A stretch of DNA of 64,000 nucleotides, taken from contig NC_039495.1 in the NCBI RefSeq assembly GCF_003590095.1, positions 2,589,589-2,653,588 of the forward strand, in the 5' to 3' direction. Below are positions 1-11,599 of this stretch, in pieces. Source of the stretch: Trichoplusia ni. Its lineage: Eukaryota; Arthropoda; Insecta; Lepidoptera; Noctuidae. The position numbers and the translations under genes were made by a program. Each line of letters starts with the position of its first letter. Positions within the stretch are counted from its first letter, which is position 1. The notes beneath the pieces were generated by a model. It was not told the DNA's origin and did no database searches. It saw nothing but the letters and a program-made list of their open reading frames with translations.

Positions 1-1431
1 CACTAAATATCCTAAAATACCTCCAACAATTCTTACATAAATTACTATTATTTTTATATTAAAAGGTAAATAAATCATATAAGGATAAGAAAAAATTATT
101 CATCTTAAAGATCTTCCTCTAATTACTCTTATAAATAATAAAACAAATATTCTTTTTAATATTGTATAATCTTCATCATATAAATTATAAATTCTAATTA
201 AATTATAATCATTAATTATTAAATATATAATTAAACGAAATCTGTAAAATATTGTTAATCCAGTTGATAAATAATATAATAAAAAAATCATAAAATTTAA
301 ATTTCTAAATCTTACTATTTCTAAAATTAAATCTTTTGAATAAAACCCAGCTAAAAATGGAATTCCACATAAAGCTATATTAGAAATATTTATACATAAA
401 GAAGTTAAAGGAATGTAAAAACTTATACCCCCTATAAATCGAATATCTTGTATATCATTTATTATATGAATAATAACCCCAGCACACATAAATAATAAAG
501 CTTTAAATATAGCATGAGTTAATAAATGAAAAAAAGCTAAATCAGGTAATCCTATTCTTAAAATTCTTATTATTAAACCTAATTGTCTTAAAGTAGATAA
601 AGCAATAATTTTTTTTAAATCAAATTCATAATTAGCTGCAATCCCAGCTATAAATATAGTTAATCCAGATAATAATAATAATAATTTTAAAAAAAATGTA
701 TTTAATAATAATATATTAAAACGAATCAATAAATAAACCCCAGCTGTAACTAAAGTTGATGAATGAACTAATGCTGAAACCGGAGTAGGAGCCGCTATAG
801 CTGCTGGTAATCAAGAACTAAAAGGAATTTGGGCTCTTTTTGTTATCGCTGCTATAATAATTATTCTTCTAATTATAGTTATTTCTCAGTCATTATTCAT
901 AAACTCTAAATAAAAAATATAATTTCATCTCCCATAATTTATTATTCATGAAATAACCATTAAAATAAAAACATCCCCAATCCGATTGGATAAAGCAGTT
1001 AATATCCCAGCATTATATGATTTTAAATTTTGATAATAAATTACTAAACAGTAAGATACTAACCCTAAACCATCTCAACCTAATAAAATTCTAATAATAT
1101 TAGGACTAATAATTAATAATATTATAGAAAAAACAAATAATAAAACTAAAATAATAAATCGTCTTAAATTTAATTCTGATCTTATATATCTTTTTCTATA
1201 AAAAATAACTACTGAAGAAATTAAAAAAACAAATATTATAAATAATAAAGATATTCAATCTAACAAAATTGATATAATAATTCTTATTGAATTAAAAGAA
1301 ATAATTTCCCACTCTAAAAAAATTACTATATTATTTATAAGAAAATAAATTATAAAGATAAAATTTAATATTCTTATAAAAAATAGAAAAAAAAATGAAA
1401 TAAAACAAATTGAATATTTTATATTATTAAT
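1..1431 (-). CDS. nad5: NADH dehydrogenase subunit 5 (C-terminus cut by window edge)
   Basis: Complex I proton-pumping subunit of the inner mitochondrial membrane, an antiporter-like protein with many transmembrane helices. The minus-strand frame starts with ATT at 1431 (a further ATT lies at 1434), next to trnH. It carries the family's helix-rich core, including a LAFFHLLTHAIFKALLFMCAG stretch near 500-560. The window begins before the C-terminal end, so about 106 bp of coding sequence plus stop are missing here. The uncut gene is at 14940-16688. TGA is read as Trp; standard-code translation breaks the gene into fragments. Confidence 0.96.
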
Positions 1432-1497
1432 AATTTAAAATGAATTAAATCATATTTTTGACACCACAAATCAATATTTTTATTAAATTATTTAAAT
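1432..1497 (-). tRNA. trnH: tRNA-His (GTG)
   Basis: The acceptor arms atttaaa and tttaaat pair perfectly. The anticodon loop TTGTGGT sits on a TTGAT/GTCAA stem. It lies between nad5 and nad4 with no spacer, as in other insects. Confidence 0.9.
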
Positions 1498-2836
1498 AAA
1501 ATCAAATTATTCTATAATCAATTTTTATAATTATAATATTTAAAGGAAATCAATGTAATATTAATATTAAATATTCTCGAGAAACTCCTATATAATATCT
1601 ATAAATTCCAGAATAATATTTACCATGTTGAACAAAAGAATATAAATATAATCTATACCCAGCTCTAAAAAAAGAAATTAATATTAATATAATTATAGAA
1701 ATTCAAGATCATCTCATTAATCTATTAATTAATCTAATCTCTCCTATTAAATTTAATCTAGGTGGAGCTGCCATATTTGAAGACATTAATAAAAATCACC
1801 ATAATCTTATTGAAGGTATAAAATTTATTATACCCTTATTAATATATAATCTACGACTATGTAAACGTTCATATCTAATATTAGCTAAACAAAATATTCC
1901 TGAAGAACATAAACCATGACCAATTATAAGAATGTAAGAACCAATAAATCCTCAATAATTTATTACCATAATTCCTCTAATAACAATTCTTATATGAGCA
2001 ACTGAAGAATAAGCAATTAAAGATTTAATATCTACTTGACAAAAACATTTTAATCTAATATAAAATCCTCCTATTAATCTAATAGCAATTCAAATATAAT
2101 TTATTTTTAAGTTAATTTGTTGTAAAAATACTATTAAACGTATTAAACCATAACCTCCTAATTTTAATATAATTCCAGCTAAAATTATTGAGCCAGAAAC
2201 TGGAGCTTCTACATGAGCTTTGGGCAATCATAAATGAACAAAATATATTGGTATTTTAACTAAGAAAGCCATAATTATTGAAAAATATAATATATATAAA
2301 TTTATATTAAAAAATTTTAAAAAATAAATTAATATTCTTTGTATTTCATTATATATATAAAAAATTCCTATTAATAAAGGTAAAGAAACAAATAATGTAT
2401 AAAATAATAAATATATCCCTGCTTGAATACGTTCTGGTTGATAACCTCATCCGATAATTAATAATAAAGTAGGAATTAATCTTCCCTCAAAAAATAAATA
2501 AAATATAAATATATTTATTACTCTAAATGTTAAATATAATATAATTAATAAAAAAACTACATTAAATAAAAAAAAATTTACATAAAAATCAGTTTTATAT
2601 AAATTTTCTCTAGCTATAATCATTAAAATAGAAATTCAAATTCTTAATATAATAAGTCCATAAGATAAAATGTCACATCTTAGTATGTATCTTAAATTAC
2701 AATATAAATTTAATCTTACTCTTAAATTTATATATAAAAATATTATAAAAAATAATATTATTTGAACCATTCAAAATATATTTTTTATAAAACATAAAGG
2801 AATTATAAAAATTATTATTAAAAGAAATTTTATCAT
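1498..2836 (-). CDS. nad4: NADH dehydrogenase subunit 4
   Basis: Complex I membrane-arm proton-pumping subunit. ATG at 2836-2834 begins MMKFLLMMIFMIPL and the frame stays open to trnH. No full stop codon is present: the gene ends on a single T at 1498, directly before trnH, and would be completed to TAA by polyadenylation. The 1339-bp length is usual for Lepidoptera. The C-terminus reads GVSREYLMLILHWFPLN before the last residues. nad4L lies just upstream on the same strand and is probably co-transcribed. Confidence 0.97.
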
Positions 2837-2842
2837 TTTTTT

Positions 2843-3133
2843 TTATAATAAATTAAATCTCTGAAAATAATCATTCCCATGAGTTCGAATTATAGAAACT
2901 AAAATAGATAACCCTAAAGCACCTTCACAAACTGAAAATACTAAAAATACTATTAATATATATATATCATAATTAATTATTCTTAAATAAATTAAAAAAA
3001 AGAAAAAAATTCTTAAAACAATAAATTCTAATCTTAATAAAACAATTAATAAATGTTTATGTTTAGAAATAAAAATTAAATTTCCAATAATAAATATAAT
3101 TATTACAACAATTCATATGTTTAAAATTATCAT
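2843..3133 (-). CDS. nad4L: NADH dehydrogenase subunit 4L
   Basis: Small complex I membrane subunit of 96 residues with three predicted helices. ATG is at 3133-3131 and the TAA stop at 2845-2843. The C-terminal part reads GALGLSILVSIIRTHGNDYF, the conserved end of insect ND4L, preceded by the CEGA motif at its conserved helix. Six bases separate it from nad4. Confidence 0.96.
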
Positions 3134-3135
3134 TT

Positions 3136-3201
3136 GTTTTTATAGTTTAAAAAAAAACATTGGTCTTGTAAATCAAAGTTAAGTAATTTACTTTAAAAAC
3201 T
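3136..3201 (+). tRNA. trnT: tRNA-Thr (TGT)
   Basis: Acceptor gttttta pairs with taaaaac. The anticodon loop cttgtaa has TTGGT/ATCAA around it. Confidence 0.9.
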
Positions 3202-3267
3202 TCAAAGAAAAAGAATATCTTTATCAATAATCTCCAAAATTATTATTTTAATTAAACTACTCTTTGA
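3202..3267 (-). tRNA. trnP: tRNA-Pro (TGG)
   Basis: Terminal arms tcaaaga and tctttga pair perfectly. The plus strand shows the TCC-A complement of the TGG anticodon at about 3233 within an AATAAT/ATTATT stem. It directly abuts trnT on the opposite strand. Confidence 0.9.
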
Positions 3268-3273
3268 TTTGAA

Positions 3274-3807
3274 ATTTTAAAAATAATTTTTTCTTTAATA
3301 TTAATTACATTTTCAATTATAATATTATTTATAAATAACCCACTTTCGATAGGATTAATAATTTTAATTCAAACATTATTAACATGTTTATTATCAGGAA
3401 TAATAATTAAAACTTATTGATTTTCTTATATTTTATTTTTAACTTTTTTAGGGGGATTATTAGTTCTTTTTATTTATGTCTCAAGAATTGCTTCTAATGA
3501 ATTATTTAATTTATCATTTAATTTTAAATTAATTATTTTTTTAACTATTCTTATTTCTTTATTAATTTTATTTATATATTATAATAATATAATATGAATA
3601 AATTTTTCTTTTAATTCTGATATAGATAATTTTTTTAATTTAAAATTATTTCTAAATAATGAAAATAAGATTAATTTAAGAAAATTATATAATAATCAAA
3701 CATATTTAATAATAATAATAATAATTATTTATTTATTTATTACATTAATTGCCGTAGTAAAAATTACAAATATTTTTTATGGTCCTTTACGATCATCATC
3801 ATTTTAA
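3274..3807 (+). CDS. nad6: NADH dehydrogenase subunit 6
   Basis: Complex I membrane subunit. ATT start at 3274, reading ILKMIFSLMLITFSMMML, and TAA at 3805: 177 codons, usual for moths. The conserved helix FLGGLLVLFIYVSRIASNE lies around 3440-3500. It is poorly conserved elsewhere, as is normal for ND6. It sits between trnP and cob on the major strand. Confidence 0.96.
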
Positions 3808-3826
3808 TATTAATTTAATTAAACTA

Positions 3827-4978
3827 ATGATAAATAATAAATTTATTAATATTCGAAAAACTCATCCTATCTTAAAAATTATTAATGGATCTTTTATTGA
3901 TATACCTCTACCCTCAAATATTTCATCATGATGAAATTTTGGGTCATTATTAGGATTATGCTTAATTATTCAAATTTTAACTGGATTATTTTTAACAATA
4001 TATTATACAGCTAATATCGAACTTGCTTTTTACAGAGTAAACTATATTTGCCGAAATGTAAATTATGGGTGATTAATCCGTACTCTTCATGCAAATGGAG
4101 CTTCATTTTTCTTTATTTGCATTTATCTTCATATTGGTCGAGGAATTTATTATGAATCATTTAATTTAAAATATACTTGAATAGTAGGGGTAATTATTTT
4201 ATTCTTATTAATAGCAACAGCTTTTATAGGATATGTTTTACCTTGGGGACAAATATCATTTTGAGGGGCCACTGTAATTACTAATTTATTATCAGCCATT
4301 CCTTATTTAGGAGGAATATTAGTAAATTGAATTTGAGGGGGATTCGCAGTAGATAATGCCACTTTAACTCGATTTTATACTTTTCATTTTTTACTCCCTT
4401 TTATTATTGCTATAATAACAATAATTCATTTATTATTTTTACATCAAACAGGATCTAATAACCCTTTAGGATTAAATAGAAATTTAGATAAAATTCCATT
4501 TCACCCATTTTATACTTTTAAAGATTTAATTGGATTTATTATTTTATTATTTTTTTTAACAATTTTAACTTTAACTAACCCATATTTACTAGGAGATCCT
4601 GATAATTTTATCCCCGCTAATCCTTTAGTAACCCCTGTACACATTCAACCAGAATGATATTTTTTATTTGCCTATGCTATTTTACGATCAATCCCTAATA
4701 AATTAGGAGGAGTTATTGCTTTAGTAATATCAATTCTTATTTTAATTATTTTACCTTTTACTTTTAATAAAAAAATTCAAGGAATTCAATTTTACCCTAT
4801 TAATCAAATTTTATTTTGATCTATAGTTACTATTGTTATTCTATTAACATGAATTGGAGCTCAACCTGTTGAAGACCCTTATATTATTACAGGCCAACTT
4901 TTAACTGTTATATACTTTTCTTATTTTATTTTAAATCCTATTATAAATAAGTATTGAGATAATATTATTTTTAATTAA
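3827..4978 (+). CDS. cob: Cytochrome b
   Basis: Complex III subunit carrying both b hemes and the quinone sites in the inner membrane. ATG at 3827, TAA at 4976: 383 residues. Visible are the N-terminal RKTHP, the first helix with GSLLGLCL, the heme-ligand region HANGASFFF then HIGRG, the Qo-site PWGQMSFWGA and the PEW triplet (caaccagaatgatat near 4650). It is followed by trnS2 after two bases. Confidence 0.98.
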
Positions 4979-4980
4979 TA

Positions 4981-5046
4981 AATTAATGAGCTTGTATAAG
5001 CATTTGTTTTGAAAACTTAAGAAAGAATTACTTATTCTATTAATTT
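4981..5046 (+). tRNA. trnS2: tRNA-Ser(UCN) (TGA)
   Basis: Acceptor aattaat pairs with attaatt. The anticodon loop within gttttgaaaac gives TGA. It lies downstream of cob, as usual. Confidence 0.9.
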
Positions 5047-5053
5047 ATACTAA
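5047..5053. promoter_or_regulatory. ATACTAA motif, likely mTERF/DmTTF binding box
   Basis: The heptamer atactaa lies in the 19-bp spacer between trnS2 and nad1, where convergent transcription units meet. It is conserved at this place across Lepidoptera and is thought to bind the mitochondrial transcription terminator. Confidence 0.85.
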
Positions 5054-5065
5054 AAATAAATTAAT

Positions 5066-6004
5066 TTATATTAAAAAAATTTTGAATCCTATAAAAAATA
5101 ATAAAAAATTTAAAGAAATAGGTAAATATCTTTTTCAAGCTAAATACATTAATTTATCATAACGATAACGAGGAAGTGTCCCTCGAACTCAAATGAATAA
5201 AAAAGAAATAAAAGTTAATTTTAAATAAAAAAAAATATCTAAATTAAATCCCCCCATATAAATTAAAACAAATAATAATCTTATAAATAAAATTCTTGAA
5301 TATTCTGCTAAAAAAATTAAAGCAAATCCCCCTCTTCTATATTCTACATTAAATCCTGAAACTAATTCTCTTTCCCCCTCAGCAAAATCAAAGGGAGTTC
5401 GATTAGTTTCAGCTAATCTTGATCTTATTCAACATAATCTTAAAGGAAACATTAAAAATAAAAATCAAATAATATTTTGATATTCAAAAAAATTAATTAA
5501 ATTAAAATCTATAATCATAATAATTCTAGACATTAAAATTAAAGATAATCTTACTTCATAAGAAATAGTTTGAGCTACTGAACGTAAACCTCCTAATAAA
5601 GCATAATTTGAATTTGAAGATCAACCCGCTACTATTACCGTATAAACCCCTAAACTTGTACAACATAAAAAATATAAAATTCCTAAATTAAATCTAATTA
5701 TATTAAAATAATAAGGAATTAATATTCAAATTATTAATGATAAAATAAATCTAATTACTGGAGAAAAATAATAAGATAAATAATTAGAAAAATTAGGATA
5801 AGTTTGTTCTTTGGTAAATAGCTTAATAGCATCAGAAAAAGGCTGTAAAATTCCTATAAATCCAACTTTATTTGGTCCTTTTCGAATTTGAATATAACCT
5901 AAAACTTTACGTTCTAATAAAGTTAAAAAAGCGACCCCTACTAAAACACCAATAATTAAAATTAATAATCCAATAATAATTATATAAATATCATTCATAA
6001 ACAT
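5066..6004 (-). CDS. nad1: NADH dehydrogenase subunit 1
   Basis: Complex I membrane subunit next to the quinone chamber. ATG at 6004-6002 starts MFMNDIYIIIIGLL and TAA lies at 5068-5066: 312 residues. The signature LLERKVLGYIQIRKGPNKVG lies near residues 29-48, followed by QPFSDAIKLFTKE. The frame continues through TGA (Trp) codons that break it under the standard code. It is followed by the ATACTAA spacer. Confidence 0.97.
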
Positions 6005-6005
6005 A

Positions 6006-6074
6006 TACTATCCATATAATTTAAATTATACATTTATGAATTCTAAAATCATTACATTTTTCTGCCAAAATAGT
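6006..6074 (-). tRNA. trnL1: tRNA-Leu(CUN) (TAG)
   Basis: Acceptor strands actattt and ggatagt pair with two G-T pairs. The anticodon loop tttagaa gives TAG on an ATGAT/TTCAT-like stem. It sits between nad1 and rrnL. Confidence 0.88.
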
Positions 6075-7420
6075 TTATATCTTAAATTATTATTTTATTT
6101 AAATTTTAATAATATTCAAAAAACTAAATTTAATTTTAATATTTGATCCTTTCGTACTAAAATATTTAAATTTTTAAAAGATAGAAACCAACCTGGCTCA
6201 CACCGGTCTGAACTCAGATCATGTAAGATTTTAATGATCGAACAGATCAAAAACTTTAAACTTCTGCATTTAAATTTTATCTTAATCCAACATCGAGGTC
6301 GCAAACTCTTTTTTTTATTTGAACTAAAAAAAAAAATTACGCTGTTATCCCTAAGGTAATTTTTTCTTATAATCAATAAAATTGGATCATTTACTCAATT
6401 ATAATTGGTTTTTTAAAAAAAAAGTTATTTTAATTTTTCTGTCACCCCAACAAAATAATTAATTTAATTTTAATCGATTTATTTATAAATAATTTCAATT
6501 AAATTAATTATAAAACTCTATAGGGTCTTCTCGTCTTTTTAACTTATTTTATCTTTTTAAATAAAAAATTAAATTCTATAGTTTAATTAAGAGACAGTTT
6601 ATATTTCATCCAATCTTTCATACAAGTCATCAATTAAATGACTAATGATTATGCTACCTTTGTACAGTCAAAATACTGCAGCCCTTCAATTATAAAATCA
6701 GTGGGCAGATTAGACTTTATATTATTTTCAAAAAGACATGTTTTTGATAAACAAGTGAATATAAATTTTTGCCGAATTCCTTTTAATTAATTTTCAAATT
6801 ATTTTTTTTTATAAATAATTGTTTTATACTAATTTTATCATTATATTAATTATTTTATAATTTTTAATTTTTTTTTATAAATAAATAAATTTTTTTTAAA
6901 TTTTATTTTTAATGAAATTATTTTTAATAAATTAAATTTTATTAACAATATAAATTATATAATTTTCAATAACAATTATTTAATTAATTATATTAATTTA
7001 TTTTAAAGCTTATCCCTTAAAATATAAAATTTATTTTAGAAATTTTTAATTAATTAAAAATTTCTAAAATAAATTTAAAATTAAATTTTTTTCTAAAAAA
7101 ACTAGATATATTTAAAAACGAATAACATTTCATTTCCAATTAATTATTTAAAATATTTATGCAACAATAACTTTATTAATTAATTATCTCTTTTAAATTC
7201 GAGAATTATTTATATAAAAATTTTTTTTAATAAACTCTGATACACAAGATACATTAAATTAAAATTACTTATAATTAATTTCATTTTTTATTATTTCAAA
7301 TTTCTTTTACAATACTAATTTACTATAAATTAATTAATTTTTTCTTTTAAAATACTTTAACCCCCATTAAATATTATTTAAAAGTTTTTTTATTAATTAT
7401 AATTTATTAATTTTTCCCCC
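6075..7420 (-). rRNA. rrnL: 16S large-subunit ribosomal RNA
   Basis: Mitochondrial large-subunit rRNA, filling the space between trnL1 and trnV (ends set by those tRNAs). On the plus strand the complement of the peptidyl-transferase loop is seen as acgctgttatccctaaggta at 6339-6358. Other conserved blocks are ggtcttctcgtctttttaac near 6524 and gctacctttgtacagtcaaa near 6652. The 5' half (6780-7420) is extremely AT-rich and weakly conserved, as usual. Confidence 0.95.
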
Positions 7421-7485
7421 TCAAATTAATTATTTTATAATATCTTTTCAATGTAAATGAAATACTTAAATCAAGCTCTAATTTG
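7421..7485 (-). tRNA. trnV: tRNA-Val (TAC)
   Basis: Acceptor caaatta pairs with taatttg. The anticodon stem TTTCA/TGAAA encloses the TAC loop (plus strand ttca-atgtaaa-tgaa near 7447-7461). It separates the two rRNAs. Confidence 0.9.
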
Positions 7486-8270
7486 TTCTTTCTAGAAACA
7501 CTTTCCAGTACCTCTACTTTGTTACGACTTATTTCAACTTATTAATATATGAAAGCGACGGGCAATATGTACATATTTTAATTTATAATCATTTTATTAA
7601 ATTAAATAAAATTACACTTAAATCCACTTTCAATTAATTTTTACAAATTAATATTCATTTAAATAAATTTATTGTAATCCATTATATTCTTAATTATAAT
7701 CTGCATCTTGATCTGATTTAATTTATTATAAAAATTTTTAAATATTATTTTTATTAAAAAATATTTTTTTAACAACGATATACAAAATTGTAAATTAAGT
7801 AAATTTATTCGTGGATTATCAATTATTAAACAGATTCCTCTAAATGAACTAAAATACCGCCAAATTATTTAAGTTTCAATAAATAATTATTTACTATTTT
7901 AGTAATTTAATTTTAAATTTTAATAATAGGGTATCTAATCCTAGTTTTTTATAAAATTTATTAAATCATAATTAATACTATAATATTTTATTAAATTAAA
8001 ATTTCACCTAATAATTTAAAATTTTTATTATTTATCAATTTATTTATTAATTACTAATAAAATTTAATTTAATCTTTGTGTAACCGCAACTGCTGGCACA
8101 AAATTTGTTATTAATTTTAATATTACTAAATCTTAATTTCTTAAATTATTTAATATTAATTACTACAAAAATAAATAAATTATTTTTAAAATAAGTTATT
8201 TATAACACTAAAATTTATATGTAAAATAAATTATTAATAAAATTTTTAAACCATAAAAAATTTATTTATA
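7486..8270 (-). rRNA. rrnS: 12S small-subunit ribosomal RNA
   Basis: Mitochondrial small-subunit rRNA. Plus-strand complements of universal blocks are present: gttacgacttatttcaac near 7521, gacgggcaatatgtacata near 7558, agggtatctaatcctagttt near 7928, and ccgcaactgctggcacaaa near 8084. The 5' end next to the control region is not marked by a tRNA and is set roughly from the usual length, before the ATAGA block. Confidence 0.93.
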
Positions 8271-8606
8271 TGTATATTTTTATAAATAGAATTTTTTTTT
8301 TTTTTTTTTTATATTAAAATATTTAATATAAATTATTAAATATTAAATAATTTCTCTTTTTTTCCTTTTCATAATATTAATATTAAAACCTTAATTGGAA
8401 ATTCAACAATTAATATTCTTAAAAATTACAATAAATTAATATAATTAATCTTAATTTTCTCAATAAGTTAATGTATTAATATAAATATTAATATATTAAA
8501 TATTTAATATATATATATATATATATAAATTATATTTAATTAATTAATAATTTAATTAATTAATTAAGCCATCTTTAATATTTTTTCTTTAAATAATAAA
8601 AAAAAA
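8271..8606. promoter_or_regulatory. A+T-rich control region (replication origin region)
   Basis: Almost pure A+T between rrnS and trnM. It holds ATAGA at 8286-8290 followed by a 19-T stretch at 8292-8310, the lepidopteran marker of the minor-strand replication origin. ATTTA at 8502-8506 leads into (AT)10 at 8507-8526. A nine-A run at 8598-8606 lies just before trnM. There are no long tandem repeats. The left boundary is approximate. Confidence 0.93.
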
Positions 8607-8674
8607 TTAAAAATAAGCTAACTTAAGCTTTTGGGTTCATACCCCAACTATAAAGGAAATACCTTTTTTTTAAA
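8607..8674 (+). tRNA. trnM: tRNA-Met (CAT)
   Basis: Acceptor ttaaaaa pairs with tttttaa. D stem agct/agct, anticodon stem ttggg/cccaa with loop ttcatac, and T stem aaagg/ccttt all pair. Its position before trnI is the lepidopteran M-I-Q order. Confidence 0.95.
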
Positions 8675-8741
8675 AATAAAGTGCCTGATTAAAGGATTAT
8701 TCTGATAGGATAAATTAAGTAAATTATTTTTACCTTTATTA
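8675..8741 (+). tRNA. trnI: tRNA-Ile (GAT)
   Basis: Acceptor aataaag pairs perfectly with ctttatt. The anticodon loop ctgatag gives GAT; the T stem is gtaaa/tttac. Confidence 0.94.
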
Positions 8742-8807
8742 TATTTTATAGAATTAAACTATATCTAATAATATCAAAAATTATTGTGCATCTTACACTA
8801 AAATATA
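8739..8807 (-). tRNA. trnQ: tRNA-Gln (TTG)
   Basis: Minus-strand tRNA with acceptor tatattt/aaatata. The anticodon TTG shows as caa in the plus strand near 8775. Its 3' end overlaps trnI by a few bases. Confidence 0.9.
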
Positions 8808-8866
8808 ATTTAATGAACTTAAAATTCTTCTTATAAATTTATTTATTATTTTAAATTTTTTTTATA
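8808..8866. other. trnQ-nad2 intergenic spacer
   Basis: A 59-bp AT-rich non-coding stretch at a place where Lepidoptera characteristically carry a 45-90 bp spacer. No gene is seen in it. Confidence 0.8.
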
Positions 8867-9868
8867 ATTAATTCTAATAAAATATTTTTTTTATTTGTTT
8901 TATTTTTTAGTACATTAATTTCTATCTCTTCTAATTCATGATTTGGTTGTTGAATTGGCTTAGAAATTAATCTTCTTAGTTTTATCCCCCTCATTTCTAA
9001 CTCTTCTAATTTACTTTCAACTGAAGCTTCTTTAAAATATTTCTTAGTTCAATCTATTGCTTCTATTAATTTTTTATTCACAATCTTAATAAAATTAATT
9101 TTAATAAAAAATTTTGAAATAAATTACTTTATTTCTATTATAATAAATTCTTCTATATTAATAAAAATAGGATCGGTTCCTTTTCATTTCTGATTTCCGA
9201 ATATTGTTGAAGGATTATCTTGATTTAATAATTTTATTTTAATAACCTGACAAAAAATTACCCCTATAATTCTTTTATCTTATTATTTTAATAAAAATTT
9301 TATTATTAATATTATTATTTTAAATATTATTATTGGAGCTATTGGAGGTTTAAACCAAACTTCATTACGAAAAATTATAGCTTTTTCTTCTATTAATAAT
9401 TTAGGATGAATATTAACATCTATTATAATTAGAGAAAATTTATGAATATTTTATTTAATATTATATTCTTTTTTAATTAGTATTATATGTTTTTTATTTA
9501 ATATTCTAAATATATTTTTTATTAATCAATTATTTATTAATAATATAAATTTTTTTATTAAAATTAATTTATTAATTAATTTTTTATCTCTAGGGGGATT
9601 ACCTCCATTCATTGGATTTTTTCCTAAATGAATTATTATTAACTTTTTAATTAATAATAATATATATTTAATAACTTTTATTTTTATTTTAATAAGTTTA
9701 ATTATATTATTTTTTTATATTCGAATTATTTATTCTTCTTTTATATTTAATTATTTAAAAATAAAATGATTTAAAATTTTTATTAAAAATAGATATTTTT
9801 CAATAATTAATTTTTTTTCTTTTATTTCTTTATCGGGAATAATTTTAAGAACTTTTTTTTTTTATTAA
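8867..9868 (+). CDS. nad2: NADH dehydrogenase subunit 2
   Basis: Complex I proton-pumping membrane subunit. The ATT start at 8867 opens ILILNSNKIFFLFVLFF-like sequence (an ATA lies one codon upstream). TAA at 9866 overlaps the first bases of trnW: 333 residues. Conserved ND2 stretches are WFGCWIGLEINLLSFIPL (about 8940), GSVPFHFWFPNIVEGLSW (about 9173), NQTSLRKIMAFSSINNLGW (about 9354) and LSLGGLPPFIGFFPKW (about 9587). The start codon choice is uncertain by one codon. Confidence 0.96.
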
Positions 9869-9933
9869 GGTTTTAAGTTAAAATAAACTAATAATCTTCA
9901 AAATTATTTATAAAGAAATTTCTTTAAGCCTTA
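9867..9933 (+). tRNA. trnW: tRNA-Trp (TCA)
   Basis: Acceptor aaggttt pairs with aagcctt (one G-T). Stem ataat/attat carries loop cttcaaa. It reads the TGA codons of the mitochondrial proteins. Its 3' end overlaps the opposite-strand trnC by about 8 bp, a common insect arrangement. Confidence 0.92.
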
Positions 9934-9991
9934 ATAGAATTTTCTATTCCTTGAAATTTGCAATTTCATATCATTCTTGAATATAAAACTT
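9925..9991 (-). tRNA. trnC: tRNA-Cys (GCA)
   Basis: The anticodon stem on the plus strand is tgaaa/tttca around tttgcaa at 9957-9963. The 3' acceptor shares the aagcctt block with trnW on the other strand. Confidence 0.88.
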
Positions 9992-10056
9992 TAATAAAAG
10001 AGAATATTCTCGTAAATAAATTTACAATTTATCGCTTAAATCTCAGCCATTTTATT
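9992..10056 (-). tRNA. trnY: tRNA-Tyr (GTA)
   Basis: Acceptor aataaaa pairs with ttttatt. The anticodon GTA sits in ataaa-tttacaa-tttat (plus-strand view, near 10016). A T-arm hairpin gagaa/ttctc is visible at about 10001. Confidence 0.9.
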
Positions 10057-10063
10057 TTATAAG

Positions 10064-11599
10064 CGAAAATGACTTTACTCAACAAATCATAAAGATATTG
10101 GAACTTTATATTTTATTTTTGGAATTTGAGCTGGAATAGTAGGAACATCATTAAGATTACTAATTCGAGCTGAATTAGGTACCCCTGGATCTTTAATTGG
10201 AGATGATCAAATTTATAATACTATTGTAACCGCTCATGCATTTATTATAATTTTTTTTATAGTAATACCTATTATAATTGGAGGATTTGGAAATTGATTA
10301 GTACCCCTTATATTAGGAGCTCCTGATATAGCTTTTCCTCGAATAAATAATATAAGTTTTTGACTTCTTCCCCCATCACTAACTTTATTAATTTCTAGAA
10401 GAATTGTAGAAAATGGAGCAGGAACTGGTTGAACAGTTTACCCCCCTCTTTCATCTAATATTGCCCATGGAGGAAGTTCTGTAGATTTAGCTATCTTTTC
10501 ATTACATTTAGCTGGAATTTCTTCAATTTTAGGGGCAATTAATTTTATTACTACAATTATTAATATACGATTAAATAATTTATCTTTTGATCAAATACCT
10601 TTATTTATTTGAGCTGTAGGTATTACAGCTTTTCTTTTATTATTATCTCTACCTGTTTTAGCTGGGGCAATTACTATACTTTTAACTGATCGTAATTTAA
10701 ATACTTCTTTTTTTGATCCTGCAGGAGGAGGAGATCCTATTTTATATCAACATTTATTTTGATTTTTTGGTCACCCTGAAGTTTATATTTTAATTTTACC
10801 AGGATTTGGGATAATTTCCCATATTATTTCCCAAGAAAGAGGAAAAAAAGAAACATTTGGATGTTTAGGAATAATTTATGCAATATTAGCAATTGGATTA
10901 TTAGGATTTATTGTTTGAGCTCATCATATATTTACTGTAGGAATAGATATTGATACACGAGCTTATTTTACTTCAGCAACTATAATTATTGCTGTACCAA
11001 CTGGAATTAAAATTTTTAGCTGATTAGCTACATTCCATGGAACTCAAATTAATTATTCTCCCTCTATTTTATGAAGTTTAGGGTTTGTTTTTTTATTTAC
11101 TGTAGGGGGTTTAACTGGTGTTATTCTTTCTAATTCTTCTATTGATATTACCCTTCATGATACATATTATGTTGTTGCACATTTTCATTATGTATTATCT
11201 ATAGGAGCTGTTTTTGCTATTTTAGCAGGATTTATTCACTGATATCCTTTATTTACGGGTCTTTCTTTAAACCCTTTCATATTAAAAATTCAATTTTTTA
11301 CAATATTTATTGGAGTAAATTTAACTTTTTTCCCCCAACATTTTCTAGGATTAGCAGGCATACCTCGTCGATATTCTGATTATCCTGACTCATATATTTC
11401 ATGAAATATTATTTCCTCATTAGGTTCATATATTTCTTTATTAGCAGTAATATTTATATTAATTATTATTTGAGAATCTATAATTAACCATCGTGTTGCA
11501 TTATTTACCTTAAATTTATCTTCTTCTATTGAATGATATCAAAATTTACCTCCTGCTGAACATTCATATAATGAACTTCCAATTTTAAGTAACTTCTAA
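10064..11599 (+). CDS. cox1: Cytochrome c oxidase subunit I, intact copy
   Basis: Catalytic heme-copper subunit of complex IV. It starts with CGA at 10064, the non-canonical start typical of Lepidoptera, just after trnY, followed by KWLYSTNHKDIGTLYFIFG. A TAA at 11597 overlaps trnL2; truncation to T plus polyadenylation is also possible. It has 511 codons. Visible features are HPEVYILILPGFG with the His-Tyr pair near 10773, the copper-site pair AHHMFTVGMDIDTRA near 10920, the K-channel TSATMIIAVPTGIK (10972 onward), and HDTYYVVAHFHYVLS with the heme ligands near 11157. Confidence 0.99.

Noticed and set aside
6116..6376. 86-residue minus-strand open frame, repeated at 21373-21633
   Set aside because: Lies wholly inside 16S rRNA; its repeat merely reflects the duplicated mitogenome.
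8501..8530. (AT)10 and T19 as nuclear-type microsatellites or CRISPR-like repeats
   Set aside because: They are the standard lepidopteran control-region motifs; no CRISPR array exists in the window.
10064..10066. Missing ATG of cox1 as evidence of pseudogenisation
   Set aside because: CGA is the usual lepidopteran cox1 start; the rest of the intact copy is normal.
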